A stretch of 64,000 nt of DNA from Aggregatibacter actinomycetemcomitans DSM 8324 (GCF_000372365.1 NZ_AQUU01000001.1:152113-216112); one strand, 5' to 3'. Positions 48,057-61,082 are shown, counted from the first letter of the stretch. Program-made: numbers and translations. Notes: generated from the sequence alone by a model not told the origin.

Positions 48057-48812
48057 ATGAGAAACATCATTATCACCGGTGCCGGTGGGGATTTGGCGCA
48101 GGCAATCGTAAAACAACTGCCTGATGCCCGTTTGATTTTAATTGGCAGAGAAGCGGCGTTGTTGGAAAACCTGTATGCGTTTCATCCGCATAAAGCCTGT
48201 TTTCAGCTGGATATTTGCGATGAGCACGCTGTCGCTGCCTGCTTGCATGAGGTTGAGCAGCGTTATGGCGCGATAGATGTGTTGATCAATAACGCAGGCT
48301 ATGCGGTGTATGATGATTTTGATTGCCTGACGACGGAAGAGGCGCGTAAGATGTTTGAAGTGAACGTGTTTGCCGGCATGACCTTTTGCCAACTTGTCGG
48401 ACACAACATGAAAGCGCTTGGGCGTGGGCATATCGTCAATATCGTTTCTATGTCGGGATTTTTGGCATCTGCCAAATCCAGTCTGTACTCCGCCAGTAAA
48501 TTTGCCATGATCGGCTACTCCGACGCCATCCGTTTGGAACTGGCGGATAAAGGTGTATTCGTCACCACCGTCAACCCCGGTCCGATCGCCACTAAGTTCT
48601 TCAAACAGGCGGATCCCGAGGGGACTTATCTAAAATCTATCAAGCCCTTTTTAATTCCGGTGGATTTGGTAGCACAAAAAATCGTCATGGCGTTGGGAAA
48701 AAATGTACGTGAAATCAATTTACCCCGCACCCTTGCCTTTGCCCGTAAATTTTATGTGTTATTCCCCAAAACCGCCGATTTCCTGGCAAGAACGCTGTTT
48801 AATTATAAATGA
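48057..48812 (+). CDS. Short-chain dehydrogenase/reductase
   Basis: 251 aa classical SDR. The cofactor loop is TGAGGDLA (residues 7-14), followed by NNAG near 80 and the catalytic pair YSASK around 145-149, with Ser about 13 residues before the tyrosine. The N-terminal loop TGAGGDLA lacks the usual TGxxxGIG spacing, and the acidic residue after strand 2 is absent (IGREA), so NADP is more likely than NAD. Substrate unknown. Single gene with its own terminator. Confidence 0.85.
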   Translation: MRNIIITGAGGDLAQAIVKQLPDARLILIGREAALLENLYAFHPHKACFQLDICDEHAVAACLHEVEQRYGAIDVLINNAGYAVYDDFDCLTTEEARKMFEVNVFAGMTFCQLVGHNMKALGRGHIVNIVSMSGFLASAKSSLYSASKFAMIGYSDAIRLELADKGVFVTTVNPGPIATKFFKQADPEGTYLKSIKPFLIPVDLVAQKIVMALGKNVREINLPRTLAFARKFYVLFPKTADFLARTLFNYK

Positions 48813-48844
48813 TGGGAAATGACCGCACTTTTGGAGCAACATAG

Positions 48845-48873
48845 TAAAAAACCACTCAATTGAGTGGTTTTTT
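48845..48873. terminator. Bidirectional terminator between SDR gene and pepD
   Basis: AAAAACCACTCAATTGAGTGGTTTTTT, a perfect palindrome with A and T runs, serving both convergent genes. Confidence 0.9.
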
Positions 48874-48891
48874 ATTTTACTTAACATCAAT

Positions 48892-50352
48892 TTATTTAAC
48901 CGGAATTTCGGCTAATAATTTGGTGATTAACGACCAGAAAATTTGCACTGCCGGGATGTGGACTTTTTCGTCCGGGGAGTGGGCATTTTTGATGGTCGGG
49001 CCGATGGAAACCATGTCCATATTTGGGTAAATTTTCTTCAGCAAACCACATTCCAAGCCGGCGTGAATCACTTTAATAGCCGGTTCGTAGCCCAGCACTT
49101 GCGCATAAATTTTGTAGGTTAAGTCCACAATCGGTGAATGCGCTTGCGGTTCCCAGCCAGGATAAGAGCCGGAGAATTCGGCTTTTGCATCGCTCAATTG
49201 TGCCAAGGATTTCAACATTTCGGCAACATATTCTTTGCCGCTGTCAATCAGCGAGCGCACTAAAATGGTGGCTTTAATCCAATTTTCTTCGGTTTCTAAC
49301 ACGCTGACGCTAAGCGAAGTTTCCACAATATTTTCCAACACATCGCTGTTGCGAATTACGCCATTCGGCAATACATTTAATAAATGGATAATGTGTTCTG
49401 TGGTTAATGGTGTGAAAATCTTTGTCGGTTTATCAATCGGTTGCAATTCGAAAGAAAGATTCGGTTCAATTAATGCCAATTCGGTCTTCAATAAAACGCC
49501 GAAATTTTCCACCGCACTTTTCAGCCTGTCAACATCACCGTTGAAGTTTAAGGTGGCAAAAGCTTCGCGCGGAATGGCGTTGCGGATGGAACCACCGCGA
49601 ATATCGCTTAACGCGAAATCAAAGTGCGGTTGATTTTGAGCGAGTTTTGCCAGGAAGCGAGCCAGCAATTTGATGGCATTGGCGCGTCCGGTGTGGATAT
49701 CACAGCCGGAATGCCCGCCGCGTAAGCCTTTTAACACGATTTGCGTACTATGCGCGAAACGGTTGTTTTCATATTCAACGGGCAACGAAATGTTGGCGTT
49801 TTCACCGCCGGCACAGCCCACATAAATTTCCGCGTTTTCTTCCGTGTCGGTGTTGATCATGATGTCGCTTTGCAACCAGTTTGGGCGTAACCCAATGGCG
49901 CCTTCCATGCCGCGTTCTTCTGTCATAGTGAGTAACACTTCGAGATCAGGATGCGGTAAGTCGTCGCTGTCCAGCACCGCTAAGGTCGCCGCCATACCGA
50001 TGCCGTTATCGGCGCCTAATGTGGTGTTGGTGGCACGCACCCATTCGCCGTCGATATAAGGTTGAATCGGATCGGTGGCAAAATTATGCAAGCTGCCTTC
50101 GTTGGCTTGCGGCACCATATCCAAATGCGCCTGAAGGGCGACTTTTCGGCGATTTTCCATGCCTTTTGTTGCCGGTTTGCGAATTAACACGTTGCCCGCT
50201 TCATCGCGTTCGGCGTAAAAAGCTTTGCCTTTTGCCCAATTAACGATGAATTCCGCCAGGGCATTTTCTTGATAAGACGGATGGGGAATGGCACAAATTT
50301 GATCGAACCATTTCCAGAGTAAATTCGGGGTTAATTTTTGTATTTCTGACAT
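48892..50352 (-). CDS. pepD: PepD, aminoacyl-histidine (Xaa-His) dipeptidase
   Basis: 486 aa M20-family zinc dipeptidase that splits carnosine-like and other dipeptides in the cytoplasm. Metal-site motifs: [10 protein letters not shown] (His and Asp ligands), [12 protein letters not shown], and [11 protein letters not shown] (general base Glu). A lid domain is inserted in the middle. Two uptake signals lie in the coding sequence. Divergent from gpt. Confidence 0.95.
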   Translation of the reverse strand: MSEIQKLTPNLLWKWFDQICAIPHPSYQENALAEFIVNWAKGKAFYAERDEAGNVLIRKPATKGMENRRKVALQAHLDMVPQANEGSLHNFATDPIQPYIDGEWVRATNTTLGADNGIGMAATLAVLDSDDLPHPDLEVLLTMTEERGMEGAIGLRPNWLQSDIMINTDTEENAEIYVGCAGGENANISLPVEYENNRFAHSTQIVLKGLRGGHSGCDIHTGRANAIKLLARFLAKLAQNQPHFDFALSDIRGGSIRNAIPREAFATLNFNGDVDRLKSAVENFGVLLKTELALIEPNLSFELQPIDKPTKIFTPLTTEHIIHLLNVLPNGVIRNSDVLENIVETSLSVSVLETEENWIKATILVRSLIDSGKEYVAEMLKSLAQLSDAKAEFSGSYPGWEPQAHSPIVDLTYKIYAQVLGYEPAIKVIHAGLECGLLKKIYPNMDMVSIGPTIKNAHSPDEKVHIPAVQIFWSLITKLLAEIPVK

Positions 50353-50466
50353 ATTTCCTCCTTAAAAAATTAAGGAAAATAATAGCATAAAATGCCATTT
50401 CGGGTTATCCTAACGCCATTTTTATTTCCCGGGCAGCGCCCGCAAAGTTTCAGACAAGGTGTGTTT

Positions 50467-50931
50467 ATGAGTGAAAAATATGTTGTGACGTGGGATATGT
50501 TCCATATGCACGCACGCAAATTATCCGAACGTTTGCTTCCGGCTTCACAGTGGAAAGGCATTGTTGCCGTGAGCCGTGGCGGTTTATTTCCGGCGGCGGT
50601 ACTTGCCCGCGAATTAAGCATTCGTCATGTGGAAACTATTTGTATCGCCAGTTATAACCACGACACACAAGGCGAATTGCAGGTGTTACACGCCGCACAA
50701 CTGGCGAACGGTGGTGAAGGATTTATCATCATTGACGATTTGGTGGATACCGGCAACACCGCGCGCGCTATTCGTGAAATGTACCCGAACGCCCGCCTTG
50801 TGACGGTTTTCGCGAAACCGGCCGGCGCGGAATTGGTAGATAATTATGTGGTAGATATTCCGCAAAATACCTGGATTGAACAACCTTGGGATATGGGCAT
50901 TTGTTTCGTTCCTCCGCTTGCCAGAAAATAA
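50467..50931 (+). CDS. gpt: Gpt, xanthine-guanine phosphoribosyltransferase
   Basis: 154 aa, the usual length. The PRPP-binding loop [17 protein letters not shown] is at residues 86-102. Salvages guanine and xanthine to GMP and XMP. I start at ATG 50467 behind an AAGG, matching the family N-terminus ([20 protein letters not shown]); an upstream ATG at 50392 would add an unrelated 25-residue leader. A GGGC-AGC-GCCC hairpin lies about 35 bases before the start. Confidence 0.95.
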   Translation: MSEKYVVTWDMFHMHARKLSERLLPASQWKGIVAVSRGGLFPAAVLARELSIRHVETICIASYNHDTQGELQVLHAAQLANGGEGFIIIDDLVDTGNTARAIREMYPNARLVTVFAKPAGAELVDNYVVDIPQNTWIEQPWDMGICFVPPLARK

Positions 50932-50971
50932 AAAACAATCAGAAAATCTACCGCACTTTTTTTGCACCTAA

Positions 50972-51010
50972 TAAAAACCATGAGCAGAATAACTCACGGT
51001 TTTTTTATTT
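50972..51010. terminator. Terminator between gpt and lptD
   Basis: AAAAACCATGAG, short loop, CTCACGGTTTTTTTATTTTTT; one G-U pair in the stem. Between convergent gpt and lptD. Confidence 0.8.
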
Positions 51011-51019
51011 TTTCCCTTT

Positions 51020-53362
51020 CTAGTAAAGACTGAAGGCTTGTAAATACGGCAATTTTCCGCGTTTTAATAACTCTTCGATACCATTTTTGTGATCGTTACC
51101 AAATCCCCGCAACTGGAAGGTGACGCCAATACTGTTATCATAGAAAATTTCATCATATTTTTGATTTTGGCGGCTGGTGACATAACGTCTGGCGCCTACA
51201 CCGATGCTCCAACAGCAGGAGTTGTATTGTACGCCAAGGTATTGTTCCACCGGTTTCTTCAGCGCCAAATCCTGATAATAACGCCCGACCACCGCCCAAT
51301 TGTCGGTGATTTCCCACGCTGCCTGCACGCCCAATTGTTTAATATCCTGATTATAACGATTAGCGCCGACATCCAGGTTTTGATCGATATATCTTTGGCT
51401 TGCGTAACGGTAAGTTAACTGAATTAAATTCTCTTTTTGCGGATTCCATTCTAATCCGGTATTTGCCAATGAAACCTGTTTTAACTGCGGATCATATTGA
51501 TAACTTGCGCGCCAACGCCATTGGTCGCTTATTTTCCAGTTGGATTCCAATGCCCATGACGAAGATGCGCCGGAGGTTTTATTATTCGGGTTATCATCAA
51601 TGCGGGACGGCTTTAAATAAAAGGTTTGCCCGATGGAAAAATTGAAGCGTTCTTCTTTTTCCACATCAAAGAAACGTGTAGTCCCTCCCAATGTTACCTG
51701 ATTGGCAGAGGCTATTCGGTCCAAACCGCTGTAACGACCGTCACGGAATAAGGAGAAATAATCCTGTTGCAATAAAGTAGAATCGTAACCGAAACCAAGA
51801 TATTGCGGATTTTTAGGTCCGATATTGCCTTGATTCTTATAAGGGCGATATAAATATTGAACGCGCGGTTCGAGGGTTTGGGTATAACCGTTGAACAAGA
51901 TTTTATTGGATGCCAATACCGTTTGCAATTCTACTTTAAACTGCGGTAATACACGGGTTACGCTGCGTTCCACCTTTTCATCTTCAGAAACAATCCTTCC
52001 GTTCTTTTGCTGATAATGGGTTGCGTAAAGTTTGGTTTCAAAGTTAATGCTGCCATAACGATTGGATAAGGTTTTGTTTAAGCCGGGTTCCAAATGGAAA
52101 CGCCAGGCTTTTGGCATCTGAATGCTGTCGTTATCAAAGCGTGCCGCTTGCGAAAAAAGTTTGAAATCCAGGTTATTCCATAAATTATTTTTGTAATAAT
52201 TGAAATCAATTTGCGGCAAAGTACGATATGGACCAATGGCCACTTCATCGAAAATCTGGAATTGTTTTGCCGAAATGGCAAGGTTGTAATTCGGTTGATA
52301 GTAGGCAATACGCGCTTTTTGATCGGCATAACCATCCGTACTGCTGCCGTATTCGGAATCAAAATCGGTGAAATAACGCTTGTCGCTGACCCGTGTATAA
52401 TCCACATTCAAGCGCCAATTTTCCAAAAAGCTGGAACTGTGTAACCAGTGCAATAAATGGCGTTTGCGATTTTCTGCCGTGTAATCCGTTAATCGATCAT
52501 TGCCTAAATATTCACCGGCAATTTTCCCTTCACCGAGTGGTGTTAAATAACGAAATTCGCCGTTGAACTGCCAACCCCGTTTTGACATATATTTCGGCGC
52601 AATGGTAGCGTCGTAATTCGGCGCGATGTTCCAATACACCGGTTGTGCATAGAAATAACCGTCGCGGCTGGAATGTCCGGCGGTAGGTACCAACAAACCG
52701 GAACGACGGCGATCGCCGATAGGCAGTTGGAAATACGGTGTGTAGAACACCGGTACACCATGCACGCGAAAACGGGCGTGCCACATTTCCGCATATTCTT
52801 CTTTCACATGTTGGCGCATTTCGCTGGCGTAAATAGACCAGGCATTATCATTCGGCAAACAGGAGGTAAAAGTGGCGTTTTTCATTAAGCGGTAATCTTC
52901 GCGCAATTCCACGCTTTTCGCCGAACCGCGCCCTTGGCGATCAACAAATTGATAATCGGCGTGTTGAATGTCGGTATCTTTGCTGTTGAGATGGATTTTG
53001 GCATCGCTGCCGAGTAAGTTGATTTGGTTGTCGCGATAATCAAATCCGCCGCGCGCAAAGGCATAACGCTGCACATTGCCGCCTTCGCCCGATTGTTGCA
53101 TTTCCACCGCCGCGGATTTCAAATGGCGGTTACCTTGTTTGATGTCCACATTGCCTTGATAAAGGGCGCTGCTCGGCTGATTGATTTCTACTTTATCCGC
53201 TTCAATGTACACCGGCTGATCATTCGGATCGCCGGTCACCACTTCTCCGGTAAAATGCGGTACGCCTAATAAACATTGCTGATTCAAGTCTGCTGCGCTG
53301 TCGGCAGTATAAAGTGCGGTCAAAATTGACAGTGAAATTAACGTGTAATAATTTTTCTTCAT
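51020..53362 (-). CDS. lptD: LptD, LPS-assembly outer-membrane protein
   Basis: 780 aa. Signal peptide (MKKNYYTLISLSILTALYTADSAA), an N-terminal OstA/LptA-like jellyroll (DKVEINQPSSALYQGNVDIK), then a large beta-barrel. With the lipoprotein LptE it inserts LPS into the outer leaflet. Cysteines Cys near residue 31 and the pair SCCW near the end are where LptD forms its interdomain disulfides. I start at ATG 53362; upstream residues to 53452 are unconserved and overlap a TATAAT-like -10 (53401-53396). The LptM gene for its partner is 3 kb away on the same strand. Confidence 0.95.
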   Translation of the reverse strand: MKKNYYTLISLSILTALYTADSAADLNQQCLLGVPHFTGEVVTGDPNDQPVYIEADKVEINQPSSALYQGNVDIKQGNRHLKSAAVEMQQSGEGGNVQRYAFARGGFDYRDNQINLLGSDAKIHLNSKDTDIQHADYQFVDRQGRGSAKSVELREDYRLMKNATFTSCLPNDNAWSIYASEMRQHVKEEYAEMWHARFRVHGVPVFYTPYFQLPIGDRRRSGLLVPTAGHSSRDGYFYAQPVYWNIAPNYDATIAPKYMSKRGWQFNGEFRYLTPLGEGKIAGEYLGNDRLTDYTAENRKRHLLHWLHSSSFLENWRLNVDYTRVSDKRYFTDFDSEYGSSTDGYADQKARIAYYQPNYNLAISAKQFQIFDEVAIGPYRTLPQIDFNYYKNNLWNNLDFKLFSQAARFDNDSIQMPKAWRFHLEPGLNKTLSNRYGSINFETKLYATHYQQKNGRIVSEDEKVERSVTRVLPQFKVELQTVLASNKILFNGYTQTLEPRVQYLYRPYKNQGNIGPKNPQYLGFGYDSTLLQQDYFSLFRDGRYSGLDRIASANQVTLGGTTRFFDVEKEERFNFSIGQTFYLKPSRIDDNPNNKTSGASSSWALESNWKISDQWRWRASYQYDPQLKQVSLANTGLEWNPQKENLIQLTYRYASQRYIDQNLDVGANRYNQDIKQLGVQAAWEITDNWAVVGRYYQDLALKKPVEQYLGVQYNSCCWSIGVGARRYVTSRQNQKYDEIFYDNSIGVTFQLRGFGNDHKNGIEELLKRGKLPYLQAFSLY

Positions 53363-53427
53363 CGGACAACCATTATTTGAGCCAAATTTAATGGGATTAT
53401 ACTGTAAAACGTAGGGGATCGCATTGT

Positions 53428-53988
53428 TTAATGTGGCGTTTTGTACGCGCACGCATTCCAGTGATCATCCACCAACCCCATGGATTGCATAAACGCATAA
53501 CAGGTTGTCGGACCGACAAACACGAAGCCGCGTTTTTTCAGGGCTTTGGATAACGCGATTGAGGTTGCCGTTTGCGCCGGCACATGGCTTAACTCGGGCA
53601 CGTCATGAATTTGCGGCTGATGATTCACGAAAGACCAAATAAAATGACTGAAATTTTCACCGCACTTTTGCATGGCAAGAAACGCCCGCGCATTGGTGAC
53701 GATTGCCTGTAATTTAGCGCGATGGCGAATTAAGCCTGTATTTTGCATACAGTGATCGATATCGGCATCAGTCATTGCTGCGACTTTGTGCGGATCAAAA
53801 TGGAAAAACGCCTGCCGATAAGCTTCCCGTTTTTTTAATACCGTAATCCACGACAGGCCCGCTTGCTGCCCTTCCAGACACAGTTTTTCAAATAATTTGC
53901 GATCATCAAATTGTGGTTTACCCCATTCGTTGTCGTGGTAATCCTGATAAATTTGTGAGTTTTCCGCCCATGTGCAACGTTTTTTCAT
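53428..53988 (-). CDS. tag: Tag, DNA-3-methyladenine glycosylase I
   Basis: 186 aa. Starts MKKRCTWAENSQIYQDYHDN, and the structural zinc ligands Cys5, His18, His176 and Cys180 are all present. The enzyme excises 3-methyladenine from alkylated DNA using a helix-hairpin-helix fold (DNEWGKPQFDDRKLFEKL, LIRHRAKLQAIVTNA). 65 bases upstream of lptD on the same strand. Confidence 0.95.
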   Translation of the reverse strand: MKKRCTWAENSQIYQDYHDNEWGKPQFDDRKLFEKLCLEGQQAGLSWITVLKKREAYRQAFFHFDPHKVAAMTDADIDHCMQNTGLIRHRAKLQAIVTNARAFLAMQKCGENFSHFIWSFVNHQPQIHDVPELSHVPAQTATSIALSKALKKRGFVFVGPTTCYAFMQSMGLVDDHWNACAYKTPH

Positions 53989-54186
53989 AGGACTTCCTTT
54001 ATATGAATATTTTTTGGTTTGACAGAAAAATAATGACTTTATTATAAAAATATTTCTTCGGCTAATAGTTAATTAAAATGAATAAAACTTGACTAAAATA
54101 AAAAAATACTGAGAATATTAGCCGCACTTTTATTTCATCTAAAGATAAAAGTGAATAGCGTTTAATTAAATTTAGAGGGATATATT
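53989..54186. other. AT-rich divergent promoter region of tag and the YagU-like gene
   Basis: About 200 bases, AT-rich, with one imperfect uptake signal (GCCGCACTTTT near 54121). No gene seen. AGGG precedes the next ATG. Confidence 0.45.
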
Positions 54187-54792
54187 ATGTCTGGATTATT
54201 TGTTCAAACTGATCCGTCCCGTCGTCGTTATAGTGTCGCGGCGTTCGTGGCGATTATCGCCGGTGTGGTTTCTTCATTCGTAAAATGGGGCGCCGAGCAC
54301 CCATTCCCACCACGTAGTCCGTTGGATTTATTCACCGCTGCCTGTAAAGATCCCAGCCAAGCCCTTGAGGTTTGTTCCCGTGCATTTTTAAACCCGCCGC
54401 ATGTTTTCTTACGTGATTATATCGGTATTAATCCGACGGAAGCGGTGTTTACTTTCGCCGATTACGGATTTAACTGGATTGGCGTGACCCACATTACTTT
54501 CTCGGTTGTATTCGCACTGTTCTATTGTATCGTCGCAGAACGTTTCCCGAAAATTAAATTATGGCAAGGTATTCTGTTCAGTATTATTTGTAATATTGGT
54601 GTTCACTATATCGCTTTTCCATTACTTAATTTAACACCACAAATATCTGAGTTACCTTGGTATGAACATGTTTCCGAATTTGTCGGCCATGTTTTTTGGT
54701 TCTGGAGCATTGAGTTAATTCGTCGTGATTTACGTAACCGCATTACGCACGAGCCGGATCCGGAAGTGCCGTTAAATCAGCCATATCGTTAA
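54187..54792 (+). CDS. YagU-family inner-membrane protein (DUF1440)
   Basis: 201 aa with about four hydrophobic segments (residues 15-35, 100-122, 132-150, 165-185). The N-terminus [20 protein letters not shown] and [18 protein letters not shown] match the YagU/DUF1440 family of E. coli, reported only as linked to acid resistance. Ends in a charged tail. Monocistronic with its own terminator. Function not established. Confidence 0.82.
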   Translation: MSGLFVQTDPSRRRYSVAAFVAIIAGVVSSFVKWGAEHPFPPRSPLDLFTAACKDPSQALEVCSRAFLNPPHVFLRDYIGINPTEAVFTFADYGFNWIGVTHITFSVVFALFYCIVAERFPKIKLWQGILFSIICNIGVHYIAFPLLNLTPQISELPWYEHVSEFVGHVFWFWSIELIRRDLRNRITHEPDPEVPLNQPYR

Positions 54793-54799
54793 TCGAAAC

Positions 54800-54832
54800 A
54801 AAAATCCTGCAAATGTATTTGTGGGATTTTTT
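54800..54832. terminator. Terminator between the YagU-like gene and lysA
   Basis: AAAATCCTGCAAAT, GT, ATTTGTGGGATTTTTT: an imperfect stem with T run, between convergent genes. Confidence 0.75.
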
Positions 54833-54844
54833 ATATCAGTTTGA

Positions 54845-56095
54845 CTATGGCAACAAACTTTCCAGTCGCCACAATTCATTTAACGCTTCACGGCGGCGGA
54901 TTAAATAGGCGTTGTCGCCGTCCACCATAACCTCCGCCGTTCTCGGGCGGGAATTGTAGTTGGAAGACATACTGGCGCCATAAGCTCCCGCAGAGCGTTG
55001 GGCTAAATAATCCCCTTCCGCAATGGCAAGTTTACGTTGTTTGCCGAGGAAATCCGAGGTTTCGCAAATCGGCCCCACCACGTCATAAATTTTCTCTTCG
55101 CGCGCTAAAGTGCGGTCGATTTCCAGAATGTTCATATAAGCCTGATATAACGCCGGGCGAATCATGTCGTTCATGCCCGCATCTACAATGGCGAAATTAC
55201 GGCTTTCGTTGGATTTTAAATATTCCACTTTGGTCACCAAAATCCCCGCATTGGCGGTGATGGCGCGACCAGGCTCAACGATAATTTCCAACTCGTTGAA
55301 CGCACTTAATTTTTCCCACAGGGCTTTGGCGTATTCCGTCGGGTGTGGTGGCGTTTCGTCGGTGTAAGTGACGCCTAAACCGCCGCCCAAATCCAAATGT
55401 TTCAACTGAATGCTGTCCTGTTTTAACTGTTCCATGAGCATGATTAACCGATCGGCGGCATCTAAAAATGGTTGTAATTCCGTGAGTTGCGAACCGATGT
55501 GACAATCCATACCGACAATTTCAATATTCGGCAGCGTTGTGGCTAATTTATACACCTCACGTGCCTGTTCCACACTCACACCGAACTTATTTTCTTTTAA
55601 ACCGGTGGAAATGTAAGGGTGGGTGTGGGCGTCCACATCAGGATTGACGCGTAAAGATATGGGTGCGATTTTGCCTATGTCGCCGGCGACTTGATTAATG
55701 CGTAACAATTCTGCTTCCGATTCTATGTTAAAGCAACGAATGCCCACTTCCAGCGCGCGGGCGATTTCCCGGCGGGATTTCGCCACGCCGGAAAACACCA
55801 CTTTATGCGCCTCACCGCCGGCGGCAAGCACCCGTTCCAATTCCCCTTGGGACACAATGTCAAAGCCGGAACCCAGTCTTGCCATGATGTTCAAAATAGC
55901 AATATTCGGATTGGATTTCACGGCGAAACACACTAAGTGCGGATGGTTTCCAAAGGCGTTCTCAAAAGCATACCAGTGGTGCTCAAGAGCGGCTTTGGAA
56001 TAAACATATAAGGGCGTGCCGAACTCCTCGGCAAGTTGTTTGACCGGCAGATTTTCCACCATAAGTCGATCATATTGATATTGGAAAAAGTCCAT
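54845..56095 (-). CDS. lysA: LysA, diaminopimelate decarboxylase
   Basis: 416 aa fold-type III PLP enzyme, last step of lysine biosynthesis. The PLP lysine is Lys60 in CFAVKSNPN; other blocks are HIGSQLTELQPF, LDLGGGLGV and the substrate-binding EPGRAI and CETSDF. I start at ATG 56095, giving the conserved N-terminus; an upstream start would run through the lptM gene. lptM lies 17 bases upstream, the usual lptM/yifL-lysA-dapF type arrangement. Confidence 0.95.
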   Translation of the reverse strand: MDFFQYQYDRLMVENLPVKQLAEEFGTPLYVYSKAALEHHWYAFENAFGNHPHLVCFAVKSNPNIAILNIMARLGSGFDIVSQGELERVLAAGGEAHKVVFSGVAKSRREIARALEVGIRCFNIESEAELLRINQVAGDIGKIAPISLRVNPDVDAHTHPYISTGLKENKFGVSVEQAREVYKLATTLPNIEIVGMDCHIGSQLTELQPFLDAADRLIMLMEQLKQDSIQLKHLDLGGGLGVTYTDETPPHPTEYAKALWEKLSAFNELEIIVEPGRAITANAGILVTKVEYLKSNESRNFAIVDAGMNDMIRPALYQAYMNILEIDRTLAREEKIYDVVGPICETSDFLGKQRKLAIAEGDYLAQRSAGAYGASMSSNYNSRPRTAEVMVDGDNAYLIRRREALNELWRLESLLP

Positions 56096-56112
56096 AACAT
56101 CGCCTGTAAAAA

Positions 56113-56232
56113 TTATTTGGTCGCCTGATCGGCTGAATCTTGCGCAGGAAAATACAACGGACCTTTCACGCCACAGCCACTGCTTAAGACACATAAGGTG
56201 ACGAGTAAAAATAAGGAAATGAGTTTTTTCAT
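56113..56232 (-). CDS. lptM: LptM, small lipoprotein that assists LptD maturation
   Basis: 39 aa: MKKLISLFLLVTLCVLSSGC, lipobox LSSGC with lipidated Cys20, then GVKGPLYFPAQDSADQATK. The GxKGPLYFP start is the signature of LptM (formerly YifL), which binds the LptD/LptE translocon and helps LptD oxidative maturation. A ribosome site AAGGAG lies 7 bases before the ATG. Just upstream of lysA, as in E. coli upstream of dapF. Easily missed at this size. Confidence 0.9.
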   Translation of the reverse strand: MKKLISLFLLVTLCVLSSGCGVKGPLYFPAQDSADQATK

Positions 56233-56354
56233 CGGTTGCTCCTTGTTCTCAAATTTGACTGCTCTTTTTACCATTAAATCGGGCTTTGTGCTATCACAAC
56301 GCGCAGAAAATCTTTATAATTCCCTCTTTACCAACATTTAGGGGAGTGGTTTTT

Positions 56355-56669
56355 ATGAATATCATCGAGTTTCATCAGAAAATCGAGCAAGTTTGGGATG
56401 AAATTGAAGAACAACTGGAAGCGCAGGATTGCGATGTGGATTGCGAACGTCAGGGTTCCGTGTTCACCATCACCCTTGGCGATCGCAGCCAAATCGTGAT
56501 CAACAAACAGGAATCGTTATTGGAATTATGGCTGGCGAGCCACAACGGCGGCTTTCATTTTGCCTATAAAGAAGACGGACGTTGGGTCAGTAACGACGGT
56601 TTGGATTTCTGGCAGGCGCTCACCGAAGCCCTTGCTAAACACGGCGAACAGGTTCAATTTAATCAATGA
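56355..56669 (+). CDS. cyaY: CyaY, bacterial frataxin
   Basis: 104 aa acidic iron-binding protein that modulates iron-sulfur cluster assembly through IscS. The acidic N-terminal helix ([20 protein letters not shown]), the beta-sheet block [17 protein letters not shown] and the W residues in [11 protein letters not shown] are typical. I start at ATG 56355 after GGGGAG. It overlaps recQ by 4 bases (ATGA). A TATAAT at 56315-56320 may be its -10. Confidence 0.94.
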   Translation: MNIIEFHQKIEQVWDEIEEQLEAQDCDVDCERQGSVFTITLGDRSQIVINKQESLLELWLASHNGGFHFAYKEDGRWVSNDGLDFWQALTEALAKHGEQVQFNQ

Positions 56670-58555
56670 GCGACCTTAACCCGTCCAAACCAACAAAAAG
56701 TGCGGTAGATTTTGCCGATGAATCGTCGGTAAATTCCACCGCACTTCATGCTTCCGCATTGCACGTTTTGCATTCGGTTTTCGGCTATCAATCCTTCCGC
56801 AAAGGGCAGCAGGAAATCATCAATGCGGTACTTAACGGGCAGGATTGTTTGGTGATTATGGCGACGGGCACGGGCAAATCGTTGTGTTATCAAATTCCCG
56901 CCCTTTGTTTTGACGGCACGACGCTGGTGGTTTCACCGTTGATTTCCCTGATGAAAGACCAAGTGGATCAGCTGCGCGCCAACGGCGTGGAAGCGGATTA
57001 TTTAAATTCCACACAAACCTTCGAAGAACAGCAACAGGTGCAGAATCGGGCAATTTCCGGGCAATTAAAATTATTGTATTTATCGCCGGAAAAAGTCATG
57101 ACCAGCAGCTTTTTCCAATTTATTTCTTTATGCCAAGTGAGTTTTATCGCCATTGATGAAGCGCACTGCATTTCCCAATGGGGACACGATTTCCGTCCCG
57201 AATATACCCAACTCGGCGGCTTAAAAGGCAGCTTTCCGAACGTGCCGATCATGGCGCTCACTGCTACAGCGGATCAGACTACACAACAAGACATCCTGCA
57301 AAATCTCCGGCTAAATCGACCGCACTTTTATGTGGGCAGCTTCGATCGCCCGAACATTCGTTACACCTTGGTGGAAAAATTCAAACCCATGGAACAGCTT
57401 TGCCGTTTCGTGCTGGCGCAAAAGGGCAAGAGCGGCATTGTGTATTGCAACAGCCGCAATAAAGTGGAACGTATCGCGGAAACCCTGTACAACAAAGGCG
57501 TGCGGGCGGCGGCGTATCATGCCGGCATGGAAAACGGCTTGCGCGAAAAAGTACAACGGGATTTTCAGCGTGACAACATTCAAGTGGTGGTGGCGACCAT
57601 TGCGTTCGGCATGGGCATTAATAAATCCAACGTGCGCTTTGTGGCACATTTTGACCTGCCGCGCAGCATCGAATCCTACTATCAGGAAACCGGTCGTGCG
57701 GGGCGCGATGATTTGCCGGCGGAAGCGGTATTGTTTTACGACCCGGCAGATTATGTGTGGCTCAACAAAATGCTGATGGAAAAGCCGGAAACGCCGCAAC
57801 GGCAGATTGAACAGCACAAATTGCAAGCCATCGGTGAATTTGCCGAAAGCCAAACCTGCCGTCGTTTGGTTTTATTGAATTATTTCGGCGAACATCGCCA
57901 AACGCCCTGTCAAAATTGCGATATTTGTCTCGATCCGCCGAAAAAATATAACGGCTTGTTGGATGCGCAAAAAATCATGTCGGCGATTTATCGCACCGGT
58001 CAATGTTATGGCGCGCATTATGTCATCGCCGTATTGCGTGGCATGAACAATCAGAAAATTCGTGACCAACACCATGATCAATTAAGCGTGTACGGCATTG
58101 GCAAAGAACATGGCACGGAATATTGGCAGTCGGTATTGCGCCAGTTGGTTCACTTGGGGTTGGTACGCCAAATCATCGGCGAATACGGCAACACCTTACA
58201 ATTAACGGAAAACGCCAAACCGATTCTACGCGGAGAAGAACCGCTGGAATTGGCAACTCCTCGCCTGTCTTCCATTGTCACTACCGCCATGACGCCCAAA
58301 AGTGCGGTGGGTTCTTACGACAAAGATCTGTTTGCCCGCTTGCGCTTTCTGCGTAAACAAATTGCCGATAAGGAAAATATTCCGCCGTATATTGTGTTTA
58401 ACGACGCAACGCTACAAGAAATGGCGCAATATCAACCTGTCAGTAACATTGAAATGCTGCAAATCAACGGCGTTGGCGCCATTAAACTGGAGCGTTTCGG
58501 GCAGGCATTTCTCACCTTGATCCGCGAACATAAAAGTGCCCGCGCCGGCGAATAA
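56666..58555 (+). CDS. recQ: RecQ, ATP-dependent DNA helicase
   Basis: 629 aa. Superfamily 2 helicase: Walker A ATGTGKS at residues 66-72, DEAH box [17 protein letters not shown], motif QETGRAGRD, zinc-binding Cys cluster ([13 protein letters not shown]...CQNCDIC), winged helix, and C-terminal HRDC domain ([19 protein letters not shown]). Unwinds DNA for recombination repair. Its first 30 residues contain two facing uptake signals (KSAV and STAL) and are unlike other RecQ N-termini. Starts inside cyaY by ATGA overlap. Confidence 0.95.
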   Translation: MSDLNPSKPTKSAVDFADESSVNSTALHASALHVLHSVFGYQSFRKGQQEIINAVLNGQDCLVIMATGTGKSLCYQIPALCFDGTTLVVSPLISLMKDQVDQLRANGVEADYLNSTQTFEEQQQVQNRAISGQLKLLYLSPEKVMTSSFFQFISLCQVSFIAIDEAHCISQWGHDFRPEYTQLGGLKGSFPNVPIMALTATADQTTQQDILQNLRLNRPHFYVGSFDRPNIRYTLVEKFKPMEQLCRFVLAQKGKSGIVYCNSRNKVERIAETLYNKGVRAAAYHAGMENGLREKVQRDFQRDNIQVVVATIAFGMGINKSNVRFVAHFDLPRSIESYYQETGRAGRDDLPAEAVLFYDPADYVWLNKMLMEKPETPQRQIEQHKLQAIGEFAESQTCRRLVLLNYFGEHRQTPCQNCDICLDPPKKYNGLLDAQKIMSAIYRTGQCYGAHYVIAVLRGMNNQKIRDQHHDQLSVYGIGKEHGTEYWQSVLRQLVHLGLVRQIIGEYGNTLQLTENAKPILRGEEPLELATPRLSSIVTTAMTPKSAVGSYDKDLFARLRFLRKQIADKENIPPYIVFNDATLQEMAQYQPVSNIEMLQINGVGAIKLERFGQAFLTLIREHKSARAGE

Positions 58556-58588
58556 TCCCCGCCACCGCTTCGGCGCACTTATTTTTAG

Positions 58589-61072
<2,484 letters not shown>

Positions 61073-61082
61073 AATCCACTTT

